From contig DIWJ01000089.1 in NCBI GenBank assembly GCA_002428445.1, positions 19,327 through 83,326 of the forward strand: 64,000 bases of DNA. The letters are read 5' to 3'. Of this stretch, positions 34,707 to 43,289 are shown piece by piece (the first letter of the stretch is position 1; each line of letters starts with the position of its first letter). The notes below the pieces were generated by a model. The model searched no databases and was not told the origin of the DNA. It saw only the letters and a program-made list of their open reading frames with translations. The translations under genes and the position numbers were made by a program. The stretch is from Syntrophaceae bacterium UBA6109. Lineage in GTDB: Bacteria; Desulfobacterota; Syntrophia; Syntrophales; UBA6109.

Positions 34707-35863
34707 GCGAATAGATTGACGGAATCCGTGCAGTAAAGGGACAGGGATCCCATAAATTCCCTGCGGTCTTCCATCAGATCAGGTTTGGCGGTACAGTCGA
34801 GGAGCCTCACATCATATCCCGCGTCCGCCAGCCCCTGCTCGAGATCGCCGATCCGCGCGGCGACAAATTCCCGGACGGCTTCTTCAACACACTTGATCCG
34901 GCATTCGAGCCCCTTTCCCGCAAGCTTCACATCGATCATCATCTCTCCCACGGCGTCGAGGTTCAGCATGAACACGAGGCGGCTTTGCCCCTCTCCAGTC
35001 CTGTTCCTCTCGGCATCGCGATCGACCTGGATGTAGATGTCCTGAATGCGGATCCCGTCCGCCGACTGAAAGGGAATTTGCAGAAAATACGTTGCGTCGG
35101 ATTGACCGGCGGCGTTCATCACCTGCTGGGTCTCGATGGACTTTACGGACGCATCCAGCAAAGAGAGCACCCTCGCGAGCGGATCCGCAGTCGACCGGTC
35201 GGCCGTTTCAACCGCGATTTGCGATTGCAATTGTTCCGCGAGCTTGAGCAGCAGGCCCTTCAGGCTCTCTCCCGTCTTCCGAGCCGCACCCGTCTTCGCG
35301 TCCTTATCGCCGCCCGGCAGGCTCTTCAGGAGCCCCGATTCCAGCAGCAGCCCCAGCTGACCGGGATAGTTCTTGACGAAGAGCGGGTTTTTCAGGGTTC
35401 CCCGCGTGACCACGAGTCTGTCGATGATCCGGAGGATCTCTCCGATCAGCTTCTTTGTCGATGCCTGGCTCAGGAGGGGCAGGGCCTCGGTGCGCAACGT
35501 CTCCGGCAGAAATCCGAACAGTTGCGCCAGGGATTGCGGCTGGGACCGCTGCAGACGGAGATAGCCGCCGACCTTCTCCACATCGGATATCTCCGCGCTC
35601 AGGACCTGCAGAAGGATTTTCGGTTCGACCTCTTCCACACGAACGACCAGGCGGTCGCCGGCGCGGAGCACGGCTGAGGATTCCGCCGCCACGGTGCCGC
35701 CCTTGATCGCGAGCAGCACGCGGCGGGAGTCGAGAATATCGGTGACGAAGGCTTCCAATGTATCGCCGACAAGGAGGCCGGCGGAGGAAGGCGACAGAGC
35801 GCTGACCGGAGAGGGATTCTGGACCGGCTGCGGGACAATGCCGGTGACGTTCTGAACGGACAT
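34703..35863 (-). CDS. Second FliK-like protein with C-terminal hook-length domain
   Basis: 386 aa. The C-terminal part (YFLQIPFQSADGIRIQDIYIQV, RLVFMLNLDAVGEMMIDVKLAGKGLECRIKC) resembles the FliK Flg_hook domain, though it diverges from the canonical FliK at 53992. The N-terminal ~100 residues form a beta-rich OB-like part (ILDSRRVLLAIKGGTVAAES). Paired with the FhlB-like gene, it may tune export specificity. The 153 bp before it hold no clear gene. Confidence 0.75.
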   Translation of the reverse strand: MSVQNVTGIVPQPVQNPSPVSALSPSSAGLLVGDTLEAFVTDILDSRRVLLAIKGGTVAAESSAVLRAGDRLVVRVEEVEPKILLQVLSAEISDVEKVGGYLRLQRSQPQSLAQLFGFLPETLRTEALPLLSQASTKKLIGEILRIIDRLVVTRGTLKNPLFVKNYPGQLGLLLESGLLKSLPGGDKDAKTGAARKTGESLKGLLLKLAEQLQSQIAVETADRSTADPLARVLSLLDASVKSIETQQVMNAAGQSDATYFLQIPFQSADGIRIQDIYIQVDRDAERNRTGEGQSRLVFMLNLDAVGEMMIDVKLAGKGLECRIKCVEEAVREFVAARIGDLEQGLADAGYDVRLLDCTAKPDLMEDRREFMGSLSLYCTDSVNLFA

Positions 35864-36016
35864 CAGCTTTTCTCATCTTCGACGGGTTCGCGAGACGTCC
35901 GCATGCCCTTTTGCGTCTCCCCCTCCCCCGGTGAGCTCGGGACGGGCCGGGTTCCCGTTATGGTGAGCTTCCCGAACCGTGCGGGCCGCGGCGCTGCAAT
36001 CCCGGCCGCCGGACTC

Positions 36017-36523
36017 TCAGGATCTCATGCTTTTCTGATTCTGTGCCAGGCTGTCTCCCCTGGCGCGTTCCAGATCCAGGATCAGGCTGATCTCCCCTTC
36101 CGGTATCCCCGACTGCCGGGCGATATCGCTTCCGCTCATCCCTTTTCTATACAGGGCAATCACCTCCCCGTAGCGGTCTGAAGCGTTTGCCGCGGTTTCG
36201 CCGTCCGCCTTTGCAGGAGGGCCTCCGGCGGCCGGGACGAATGCTCCCGTCTGCAGGAGTTCCTTCATTTTTCTTTCCTTTTCCTCGAGTTGGAAGAAGA
36301 GTCCCTTCAACGACCTGCGGCTCTCTTCAACGCTCTCCAGAAAACGGGCCGCCGCCTGCTGAGACTCGTCGAGCATGTCCCGCAATTGCTTCAGATTCTG
36401 CTCGACGGCGCCGGCGCCGTGTTCCTTCATCCCGGCTGTCGTTCGACGCAACAGGACGATGATGGCCGCGCACAGCACGATATCGGCAACAATCTGAATT
36501 CCTGACAATATCTGGATGTCCAT
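36017..36523 (-). CDS. DUF2802-type protein with one membrane helix
   Basis: 168 aa from the ATG at 36523. One N-terminal membrane segment (IQIVADIVLCAAIIVLL) is followed by a coiled coil (LRDMLDESQQAAARFLESVEESRRSLKGLFFQLEEKERKMKELL in outline) and a C-terminal helix-turn-helix-like part (VIALYRKGMSGSDIARQSGIPEGEISLILDLE, core GMSGSDIARQSGIPEGEISL). Such genes recur in flagellar clusters of polar flagellates; the exact function is unknown. It begins 1 nt after the next gene upstream. Confidence 0.72.
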   Translation of the reverse strand: MDIQILSGIQIVADIVLCAAIIVLLRRTTAGMKEHGAGAVEQNLKQLRDMLDESQQAAARFLESVEESRRSLKGLFFQLEEKERKMKELLQTGAFVPAAGGPPAKADGETAANASDRYGEVIALYRKGMSGSDIARQSGIPEGEISLILDLERARGDSLAQNQKSMRS

Positions 36524-36524
36524 C

Positions 36525-36839
36525 TCAAACCCGAATGTTGATGTGACGGCCTTCTTCGTCCTCTTCTGTCGCGGCAGCGGGCTGGTCGGTCTTCGGCTTC
36601 CCCTCGGAATCCTCTTCCCGGGCATCGCGGCGACCCTCCCGTTCTTGACGCTCGCGGATGGCCGCCCTCTCCACTTCTTCAGAATCCTTGACCTTTTCCT
36701 TCAGCAGCTTCTTTTCTTCCTGCAAGTGCAGTTCGAAATACCGCTGCTGCCTGTCGGGGTGCTGCTGCAGGGTTTGCTGCACCTTCTCCGAGGTATGGGA
36801 CTGGAGCAGGACCTGCTGCATGTCTACCGCCCGTACCAT
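36525..36839 (-). CDS. Small charged coiled-coil protein of the flagellar cluster, function unknown
   Basis: 104 aa, MVRAVDMQQVLLQSHTSEKV followed by a long Glu/Lys/Arg/Gln helix and a short IN(I)RV end. No signal peptide, cysteine or membrane segment. Genes of this kind sit upstream of the DUF2802 gene in related clusters, from memory. A sigma-28-like promoter lies upstream and GGGAGG lies 7 nt before the ATG. Confidence 0.7.
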   Translation of the reverse strand: MVRAVDMQQVLLQSHTSEKVQQTLQQHPDRQQRYFELHLQEEKKLLKEKVKDSEEVERAAIRERQEREGRRDAREEDSEGKPKTDQPAAATEEDEEGRHINIRV

Positions 36840-36905
36840 GGTCTTTCACCTCCCTCTCAAAAAGAAGGATGGGGACTGCGAGGAGAACACTCCTTCCCTT
36901 GGTTT

Positions 36906-36933
36906 GTATCGTCAGACCAGCGGTAAATCTTTA
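36906..36933 (-). promoter_or_regulatory. Candidate sigma-28 promoter for the small coiled-coil gene
   Basis: Minus strand TAAAGATT, 12 nt, then GACGATAC; three mismatches from consensus but the same 12-nt spacer as the four better sites in this window. 67 nt before the ATG at 36839. Confidence 0.5.
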
Positions 36934-36963
36934 ATAGAACAGGAAAACTGTCCAATCACCCCG

Positions 36964-37725
36964 TCAATCCCTGCCGGAGGTTCCGCAGCCGGCGCAGGGT
37001 ATCCGCAACGAGATCCTGTCGAATCCGTCCTGGGTGGAGAGGTCGATCCGGGCGCCGCAGCTTTTCATGATCACCAGCGCCTGAAACAACCGCTTCTCCG
37101 AACCGAGCCCCGCTCCGGTCTCCGACAAATTTTCGAGACCATCGAGAAGCATGCGAATCTTCTGCTCGGACAGGACGCCGCCGCTGTGTTCGGCGGACAG
37201 AAGCACGCACCCGTCATCATATTCCGTCGAAATGGAGAATTCCTTGACCGGTTTTCCCCTCAGGGAATCCATCACGTAACGAAGAAGGGCCGTCAGGAAA
37301 AGCGAGAAATCGGATACCTGGCCGTTTATCTCGGGCAGCTCGCTCTTCAATTGGATTCGTTTGGTCACCTCGTGCTTGAAATCAAGATAGAAATCCGCAA
37401 ACGCAATTTCCGACTCGATGAGGCGCGACAGATGGAACAGGCGATCCGATTCCTGCGCAATGGCGTCGATGTCCCGGACTGCTTTTTGACAGCCCTCCGC
37501 AAGATCCTCCGCAGCGGAAGGGGGCTGCGCCTGCACGCGGCGAACGTGGTCGGCCATCCGCTTCTGAAGCAGCCTTGTCCGGCCCATGATGCCGTTGAGC
37601 GGATTGGCGAGATTGTGGAGAATGCCGGGAATCAGCTCCTCCGCGATCGTCGCCGTGAAATCCGTTTTCAGTTCTTCGCGAATCGCTTCGATATCTTTCA
37701 CCTGTTCCCAGCCTCCGGCGGTCAT
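36964..37725 (-). CDS. Soluble histidine kinase-like protein
   Basis: 253 aa. The H-box is LHNLANPLNGIMGR with His37, followed by a helical dimerisation region. The ATPase half (VSDFSLFLTALLRYVM as N-box-like, GAGLGSEKRLFQALVIMKSCGARIDLSTQ as G-box-like) is weakly conserved, and no sensor or membrane segment is present. It may feed the FlrC-type response regulator cut by the right edge of the window, as FleS/FlrB do, but that is inference. Confidence 0.75.
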   Translation of the reverse strand: MTAGGWEQVKDIEAIREELKTDFTATIAEELIPGILHNLANPLNGIMGRTRLLQKRMADHVRRVQAQPPSAAEDLAEGCQKAVRDIDAIAQESDRLFHLSRLIESEIAFADFYLDFKHEVTKRIQLKSELPEINGQVSDFSLFLTALLRYVMDSLRGKPVKEFSISTEYDDGCVLLSAEHSGGVLSEQKIRMLLDGLENLSETGAGLGSEKRLFQALVIMKSCGARIDLSTQDGFDRISLRIPCAGCGTSGRD

Positions 37726-37775
37726 GATCTGTCAGTCGCTGAAATGGATCGTTTTGCAGGCTGTTCAAAAGCTTG

Positions 37776-38348
37776 TCACAGTACAACAAATTTCGTAAAA
37801 TATACATCCCGGATCTCGGGAGTGCCGGGCCTTTTCATCAGCAGCTCCCGGATCTCTTTTTTCACGGCGTTCCTCCCCTCGGATGTCATCAGGCTCTCGA
37901 CCGGCCGGCTGCGCAGCGTTTCGTAGATGATGCGGCGACACTCCATGTCGCGGTCGAGGAGCGATGCCTGCTGCCCGTCCGTATCCAGGGCAAGGCCGCA
38001 CAGGACGATGCGGGAGGTGCCCTTCTCGTCCGTCATATCGACAACGAATCCCTCCATCTCCGTTGCGCGGATCGGCACAGCCGATACCGGGACGCTTGCC
38101 CCCGTTTCCCCCGCGGCCTCAGGCATCGACGCCGTTTCAACGGCGGCCGTCGGAACGGAGAGATTCGTCCACAGGACGTATCCCCCGGCTGAAAAGATAA
38201 GGGCCGTGAAGAAACCGGCGACCAGGAGTTTGCCTGTTTGGCATGTTCCGCCGCCCTGAATCGCTTCCTCTTCCGGCGGTGTTCCCTCTTCCGAAAGGGA
38301 AGGCGGCACGTCGATATCCAGAATGTCTACGGCAACTTTTTCGGGCAT
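37776..38348 (-). CDS. Second FliL-like membrane protein
   Basis: 190 aa; ATG at 38348 preceded by AAGGA. One membrane helix (LLVAGFFTALIFSAGGYVLW) and a periplasmic FliL-type domain: EGFVVDMTDEKGTSRIVLCGL, then LLDRDMECRRIIYETLRSRPVESLMTSEGRNAVKKEIRELL in outline, ending VYFTKFVVL just as the main FliL ends VYFTEFVIQ. It follows fliA closely. It may assist a second stator or a regulatory step; the function is inferred. Confidence 0.78.
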   Translation of the reverse strand: MPEKVAVDILDIDVPPSLSEEGTPPEEEAIQGGGTCQTGKLLVAGFFTALIFSAGGYVLWTNLSVPTAAVETASMPEAAGETGASVPVSAVPIRATEMEGFVVDMTDEKGTSRIVLCGLALDTDGQQASLLDRDMECRRIIYETLRSRPVESLMTSEGRNAVKKEIRELLMKRPGTPEIRDVYFTKFVVL

Positions 38349-38357
38349 ATTCAATCC

Positions 38358-39068
38358 TTAGCGCAGATCCTTCACGGCTCCCCGTAGGCGCAGCGTGGCC
38401 TGGGAATGAAGCTGGCAGACACGGGACTCCGTCAGCTTCAGGACCTTCCCGATTTCCTTCATGGTCAGTTCTTCGTAATAGTACAGGGAGAGCACCAGCC
38501 TCTCCTTGTCCGGCAGATCGTCGATGGCCTCCTTCAGGCGTTCCCGAATTTCACAGTTTGCAAGGAGTTGCAGCGGGTTTCCGCGGTCAACCTCCTCGAT
38601 CACATCCTGCCGACTGAAGTGCTCCAGAAAATCGGGTGGAAGGTCCTCGGCGCTGACGATGGTGACGAATTTCGCCTCGTCAAGCATTTTGTAGTACTCT
38701 TCCACTGCGACGCCGAGGTATTCCGCGACCTCCCCGTCCTCGGGCGCCCTTCCCAGATCCTTCCGCAGCCGCGAAAAGGCCTCTTCGATCCGATCATCCT
38801 TGTTCCGGACGGACCTCGGCACCCAATCGCGTGCGCGCAGTTCGTCCAGTACGGCCCCGCGGATGCGGAAGCGCGCGTACGTCTCAAACTGAACGTTGCG
38901 CGCCGGGTCGAATTTCTCGAGAGCGGAGATCAGCCCGATGATCCCGACATGAACCAGATCCTCCCGGTCCGCCGCCGGGATGGGCAGTTTTGCCGTGATC
39001 CGGCCGACCGTGTACTTTACGAGGGGCGCGTATTTCAGGATCAGTTGATCTCGCCTTGCCTTGTCCAT
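38358..39068 (-). CDS. fliA: Flagellar sigma factor FliA (sigma-28)
   Basis: 236 aa. It drives late genes (fliC, fliD, flaG, flgM here). Region 2 (DREDLVHVGIIGLISALEKFDPARNVQFETYARFRIRGAVLDELR; core FETYARFRIRGAVLDELR), region 3 and region 4 (LPDKERLVLSLYYYEELTMKEIGKVLKLTESRVCQLHSQA; core LTMKEIGKVLKLTESRVCQL) are intact. It starts directly at the flhG stop, as in flhF-flhG-fliA operons of polar flagellates. Confidence 0.97.
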   Translation of the reverse strand: MDKARRDQLILKYAPLVKYTVGRITAKLPIPAADREDLVHVGIIGLISALEKFDPARNVQFETYARFRIRGAVLDELRARDWVPRSVRNKDDRIEEAFSRLRKDLGRAPEDGEVAEYLGVAVEEYYKMLDEAKFVTIVSAEDLPPDFLEHFSRQDVIEEVDRGNPLQLLANCEIRERLKEAIDDLPDKERLVLSLYYYEELTMKEIGKVLKLTESRVCQLHSQATLRLRGAVKDLR

Positions 39069-39983
39069 TCAGAAGTTCTCACTGTCGAGGGTTTTTTTCG
39101 AAAGAAATCGCAAGCCGCCCGCGTCCTCCTGGGGAGGCTTCTCGCGGCAGAGACGATCCGCCACGGCGCGCAGACAGACCGCTGCCGGCGACTCCGGATA
39201 GAGCTCCGCAAATATCTGCTGTCGCCTCACGGCATCCGTAAAGTGCTCGTCCTGCAGGATATGACCCAGGTGAGAAATCTGCAGATTGAGGAAGTATCCC
39301 ACGGCATGGTTCAGACGCTGAAAGACCTCGCGGCCCTCCGCCGCCGACCGGACCATGTTGACGAGCAGGAAAAACCGTTTCTTCGCGTGTCGCTGATAGA
39401 GGATTTTGATGAGCGCATAGGCGTCCGTCATGGCCGTCGGCTCCGGGGACGTGACGACGATGATCTCTCCCGCGGCCATGTTGAAATACATGACATTTCC
39501 CGAAATCCCCGCGCCCGTATCGATCAGCATGAAATCGAGTTCCTGTTCGAGGGAGTCCAATTCATCCAGCAGCAGCAGCTTCTGTCCCTGCGACAATTCG
39601 GACATTTCCTGGATACCGGAAACCGACGGCAGGATGCGGATGCCTCCGGGCCCCTGGATCATCGCCTCCGACAGGTTCCTGTCTCCATTCAGTACGTGCT
39701 GGAGATTGTACCGCGGGGTCAGCCCAAGGATCACGTCGATGTTCGCCAGGCCGAGGTCCGCATCCAGGATGAGGGTCTTCCGCTTCTTCTTCGCAAGCAG
39801 ATAGGCGAGATTCGCGGTGATGTTCGTCTTGCCCACGCCGCCTTTCCCGCTGGTGATGGCGATGACCCGCACGGGGGAGGCCGCGCAATGGAGTGCGCAC
39901 TGCCCGCGGTCGAGCACCGCCCCCTTCCTGCGCAGCCCTTCCGCTTCTTTCGTCATTTCCCGCAAGGCCTCGGCCTGATCCAT
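39069..39983 (-). CDS. flhG: Flagellar number regulator FlhG (MinD-like ATPase)
   Basis: 304 aa from the ATG at 39983, which has GAGGTG upstream; starts at 39995 and 40043 are also in frame. Deviant Walker A SGKGGVGKTNITANLAYLLA, LILDADLGLANIDVILGL and LIDTGAGISGNVMYFNMAA mark the MinD/FleN fold. It limits flagellar number, partly by restraining FlhF and the FlrA/FleQ activator. It follows flhF and precedes fliA. Confidence 0.95.
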   Translation of the reverse strand: MDQAEALREMTKEAEGLRRKGAVLDRGQCALHCAASPVRVIAITSGKGGVGKTNITANLAYLLAKKKRKTLILDADLGLANIDVILGLTPRYNLQHVLNGDRNLSEAMIQGPGGIRILPSVSGIQEMSELSQGQKLLLLDELDSLEQELDFMLIDTGAGISGNVMYFNMAAGEIIVVTSPEPTAMTDAYALIKILYQRHAKKRFFLLVNMVRSAAEGREVFQRLNHAVGYFLNLQISHLGHILQDEHFTDAVRRQQIFAELYPESPAAVCLRAVADRLCREKPPQEDAGGLRFLSKKTLDSENF

Positions 39984-40030
39984 TGCACACCTCATCTCCC
40001 GACTGTCAAACTTCTTCCGCCCGCCGCGCC

Positions 40031-41194
40031 TCAGTGCGCGCATCCCCGCACGATCAGGTTCGCCAGCTTTTCCGGATCGGCCTTTTCGATATCCTGGGGA
40101 ACGGCCTGCCCGTTCGTTACAAACGAAACGGGCTTGGCGATCCTTTCGATCACGTCAAACAAGGAACCGAAATTGCGGCATTCATCGGCTTTCGTCAGGA
40201 TCAGGGAATCATACGAGAACGTCCCGAACCGGGACGCGGCGTCCAGGGACGCCTCCCGGCTCGACGTGAGGCTCAGCAGCAGGTGCTTCTCCGGTGCCGC
40301 TTCCCCTTTCAGGGCGTCCTGCAGCTTTTCCATGTATTCCATGTCCGATCGATTCTTCCCGGGTGTATCCACGAGGAGAAGATCAAAGCTCTCAAAGCGG
40401 TTCATGGCTTTTTTCAAGGCGTTTTTTTCGGAAGCGACGGCCATGGGGATGCCCATGATGTCCGCATAGATCTTCAGCTGCTCCGCGGCGGCGATCCGGT
40501 AAGTGTCCATCGTCACCAGCGCCACTTTCTTCTTCTTCTGCAGGGCATAATAGGCCGCCAGTTTTGCAGCCGTCGTCGTCTTCCCCACCCCCGTCGGACC
40601 GATAAGAACCTGGACCCTCGCCTTCCTGTCCTGCAAGGCCGGAACACGGATCGCCCGCCGGACTACTGCTGCCGCGGCGGAAATCCCCCCCTCGAGATGT
40701 TCCATCCGCCCCCCGGTTTCCTGACGGGCCGCCTGGAGAATCTTCCACGCCTTCGCGCGCGGAAGACCGCCCGCGATCAACCGCCGGTAAATCTTCAGCC
40801 ACGGTCCGTCCGGCCGTCCCTCCAGACGGTAACCGGCGGCGGACAGGAGTTCCTCCAGGGTATCTTTCAGTTCCGCGAATTCCTCGTACAGGAGGCGCGA
40901 ATCCCGGAATCCGGCCAGGAGCCCCTTGATCTCGGCGATCTCCTGCCTGATGCCGGCAAGTCCGTCATGGCGGCCGGATGTTTCCGGAAGCCCTTCCTTC
41001 GTCTCCGCCATCCGCATCTTCCCGCCTGCGGGGGGCAAAGCGGCATGGTCTCTGGCTGCCGTGAGCTCGAAGATCGCTTTCCTCCCTTTTCCGATCCGGT
41101 TCGTCGAAAGGACGACGGCCTCCGGGCCCAGATCGCTCTTGATCTTCATCATGGCTTCCTGAAGTGTCGCCGCTTCGTATCGCTTGATTTGCAT
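40031..41194 (-). CDS. flhF: Flagellar placement GTPase FlhF
   Basis: 387 aa SRP-family GTPase that places the flagellum at the pole. B domain MQIKRYEAATLQEAMMKIKSDLG; G1 LIGPTGVGKTTTAAKLA; G2/G3 ALVTMDTYRIAAAEQLKIYADIMGIP (core DTYRIAAAEQLKIYA) and LLLVDTPGKNRSD; G4 ILTKADE. It starts 1 nt after the flhA stop. Its presence indicates polar rather than random placement. Confidence 0.97.
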   Translation of the reverse strand: MQIKRYEAATLQEAMMKIKSDLGPEAVVLSTNRIGKGRKAIFELTAARDHAALPPAGGKMRMAETKEGLPETSGRHDGLAGIRQEIAEIKGLLAGFRDSRLLYEEFAELKDTLEELLSAAGYRLEGRPDGPWLKIYRRLIAGGLPRAKAWKILQAARQETGGRMEHLEGGISAAAAVVRRAIRVPALQDRKARVQVLIGPTGVGKTTTAAKLAAYYALQKKKKVALVTMDTYRIAAAEQLKIYADIMGIPMAVASEKNALKKAMNRFESFDLLLVDTPGKNRSDMEYMEKLQDALKGEAAPEKHLLLSLTSSREASLDAASRFGTFSYDSLILTKADECRNFGSLFDVIERIAKPVSFVTNGQAVPQDIEKADPEKLANLIVRGCAH

Positions 41195-41195
41195 G

Positions 41196-43277
41196 TCAGA
41201 TCTCCACCACGCCGAGGGACTTGATGAGCGCCTCCCGGGTCACTTCGTTGTGCGATATCACGACAAGGTTCGGGAAGAATTTTTCCAGAATCTTCCGCAG
41301 ATGAATGCGCACATTGGGGGAGCACAGCAGAATCGGCTGCAGGCCCTTCGCCGTAAACCCGCTGATGAACTTCTGCAGGCCGGCCGCCAGGCGCTTGACC
41401 AGGTTCGGATCGGGAGAGGCGAAGGATTCATATTCCATGTGCTGGATCGATCCGGAAAGGGCCTCTTCGATCTCGGGAGACACCATGATGACGGTGATGT
41501 TCCCGCCGGCGTCCTGGCACTGCCGCGTGATCGTTCTCGACAGGCTCTGACGGACGTATCCCGTGAGAATATCCACATTCTTCGTCATGGCGACGTAATC
41601 CGCCAGCGTTTCGACGATGCTGGACAGGTCCCGGATCGAGACGCGTTCCCGGAGGAGCCGCTGGAGGACTTTCTGCAGGACACCGATCGGCAGGACTTTG
41701 GGCACGAGTTCCTCGACGAGCTTCGGGTACGACGCGGCGAGGTTGTCGAGCAGCGCCTGAACTTCCTGCCGTCCCAGCATTTCATCGGCGTGGGTCTTCA
41801 CGACCTCCGTGAGGTGGGTCGTAATCACCGTCGCGGGATCAACCACCACATAGCCCTTGGCCTGCGCCATCTCCTTGTCCCGTTCGGGGATCCAGACCGC
41901 CGGAAGACCGAACGCCGGTTCTTTCGTCTCGATCCCCTTGATTTTCCCAAGCCGGTCGTCGGAAGTGATCGCCAGGGAATGTCCCGTCAGAAGTTCGCCC
42001 CGGGCGAGTTCAATGCCCTTCATGAGGACCGAGTATTCGTTGGGCTTGAGATTCAGATTGTCGCGGATGTGGATCGCCGGAATGATGAATCCCATCTCGA
42101 GACCGATCTGTTTCCGGAGGGACTTGATCCTTTGCAGAAGCTCGCCGCCCTGGGCGGTATCGACCAGCGGTATGAGACCGTATCCGACTTCGACGCCCAG
42201 CAGATCCAGCGGCGAAAGGAGATCCGCAGGCTCCGCCGCCGGGACGGGAGCGGGCGCTTCTTCCACCGGTTCCCTGGTCTTCGCAGCGCGCCGGATCAGG
42301 CTGTAGGCCATCCATCCGACGCAGCCGGAGACGAGGAGGAAAGAAAACTTCGGCATCCCGGGGATGAGGGCAAAACTGAACAGCATCACCGCCGCCGTCC
42401 CGATTGCGCGGGGCTGCATGAACAGCTGGCTCTTCATCTCCTCCCCGAAGTCGTAAGATGCGGCGCTCCGGGTAACGAGCATGCCTGCGGCCGTCGATAC
42501 GATCAGCGCCGGCACCTGCGTCACGAGACCGTCCCCGACGCTCAGCAGCGTGTAGTTTCGCGCCGCCTCGGTCATCGGCATGCCCTGCTGCACGATCCCG
42601 ACGACAAGACCGCCGATGACATTCACGAGCACAATGATGATGCCGGCGATCGCATCCCCTCTCACGAACTTGCTGGCGCCGTCCATCGCACCGTAGAAAT
42701 TGGCCTCCATCTCGATTTCCCGGCGGCGTTTGCGCGCCTCGGCGTCCGAGAGAAGTCCCGCGTTCAGATCGGCATCGATGCTCATCTGTTTTCCGGGCAT
42801 GGCGTCGAGGGTGAAGCGCGCGGCAACTTCGGCGATGCGCGTCGCGCCTTTGGTGATGACGACGAAATTGATCAAGACCAGCACGGCAAAGACGATGAAG
42901 CCGACAACGTAGTTCCCTCCGACGACAAAGGTCCCGAAGGCCTTGATGACCTGCCCGGCGGCGGACGTCCCCTCGCTTCCGTGGAGGAGGATCAGGCGCG
43001 TCGACGCCACGTTCAGGGAGAGGCGAAGCAGAGTCACCGTCAGGAGCACCGATGGAAAAACGGAGAAATCGAGCGGCTTCAGGACGTACATGGACATGAG
43101 AAGAATGACGATCGAAATCGTGAGATTCAGCGACAGCAGAATATCCAGAAGGACGGTCGGCAGCGGAATGATCATGACGACGAGAATCCCGACCACCGCC
43201 GCCGCCATGACGGCGCTGCTGTTCTGGAACAATTCCGCAAGAGGATTTTTTTCGATCGCCGCAGCGGTCGCCATCAC
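41196..43277 (-). CDS. flhA: Flagellar export gate protein FlhA
   Basis: 693 aa. About eight membrane helices in the first ~320 residues, the FHIPEP-type signature region (GDAIAGIIIVLVNVIGGLVVGI, RFTLDAMPGKQMSIDADLNAGLL; core DAMPGKQMSIDADLNAG) and a cytoplasmic domain that docks chaperone-substrate complexes (EVGYGLIPLVD). It starts 12 nt after flhB. Part of the type III export core with FlhB, FliP, FliQ and FliR. Confidence 0.98.
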   Translation of the reverse strand: MMATAAAIEKNPLAELFQNSSAVMAAAVVGILVVMIIPLPTVLLDILLSLNLTISIVILLMSMYVLKPLDFSVFPSVLLTVTLLRLSLNVASTRLILLHGSEGTSAAGQVIKAFGTFVVGGNYVVGFIVFAVLVLINFVVITKGATRIAEVAARFTLDAMPGKQMSIDADLNAGLLSDAEARKRRREIEMEANFYGAMDGASKFVRGDAIAGIIIVLVNVIGGLVVGIVQQGMPMTEAARNYTLLSVGDGLVTQVPALIVSTAAGMLVTRSAASYDFGEEMKSQLFMQPRAIGTAAVMLFSFALIPGMPKFSFLLVSGCVGWMAYSLIRRAAKTREPVEEAPAPVPAAEPADLLSPLDLLGVEVGYGLIPLVDTAQGGELLQRIKSLRKQIGLEMGFIIPAIHIRDNLNLKPNEYSVLMKGIELARGELLTGHSLAITSDDRLGKIKGIETKEPAFGLPAVWIPERDKEMAQAKGYVVVDPATVITTHLTEVVKTHADEMLGRQEVQALLDNLAASYPKLVEELVPKVLPIGVLQKVLQRLLRERVSIRDLSSIVETLADYVAMTKNVDILTGYVRQSLSRTITRQCQDAGGNITVIMVSPEIEEALSGSIQHMEYESFASPDPNLVKRLAAGLQKFISGFTAKGLQPILLCSPNVRIHLRKILEKFFPNLVVISHNEVTREALIKSLGVVEI

Positions 43278-43289
43278 CTTCTCTCCCTT

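Noticed and set aside
35864..36016. Sigma-54 promoter before the second fliK-like gene
   Set aside because: No sequence in the gap keeps both GG and GC boxes at the right distance.
38406..40469. Long + strand open frame opposite fliA and flhG
   Set aside because: Same reason: no family features, while both - strand genes are canonical.
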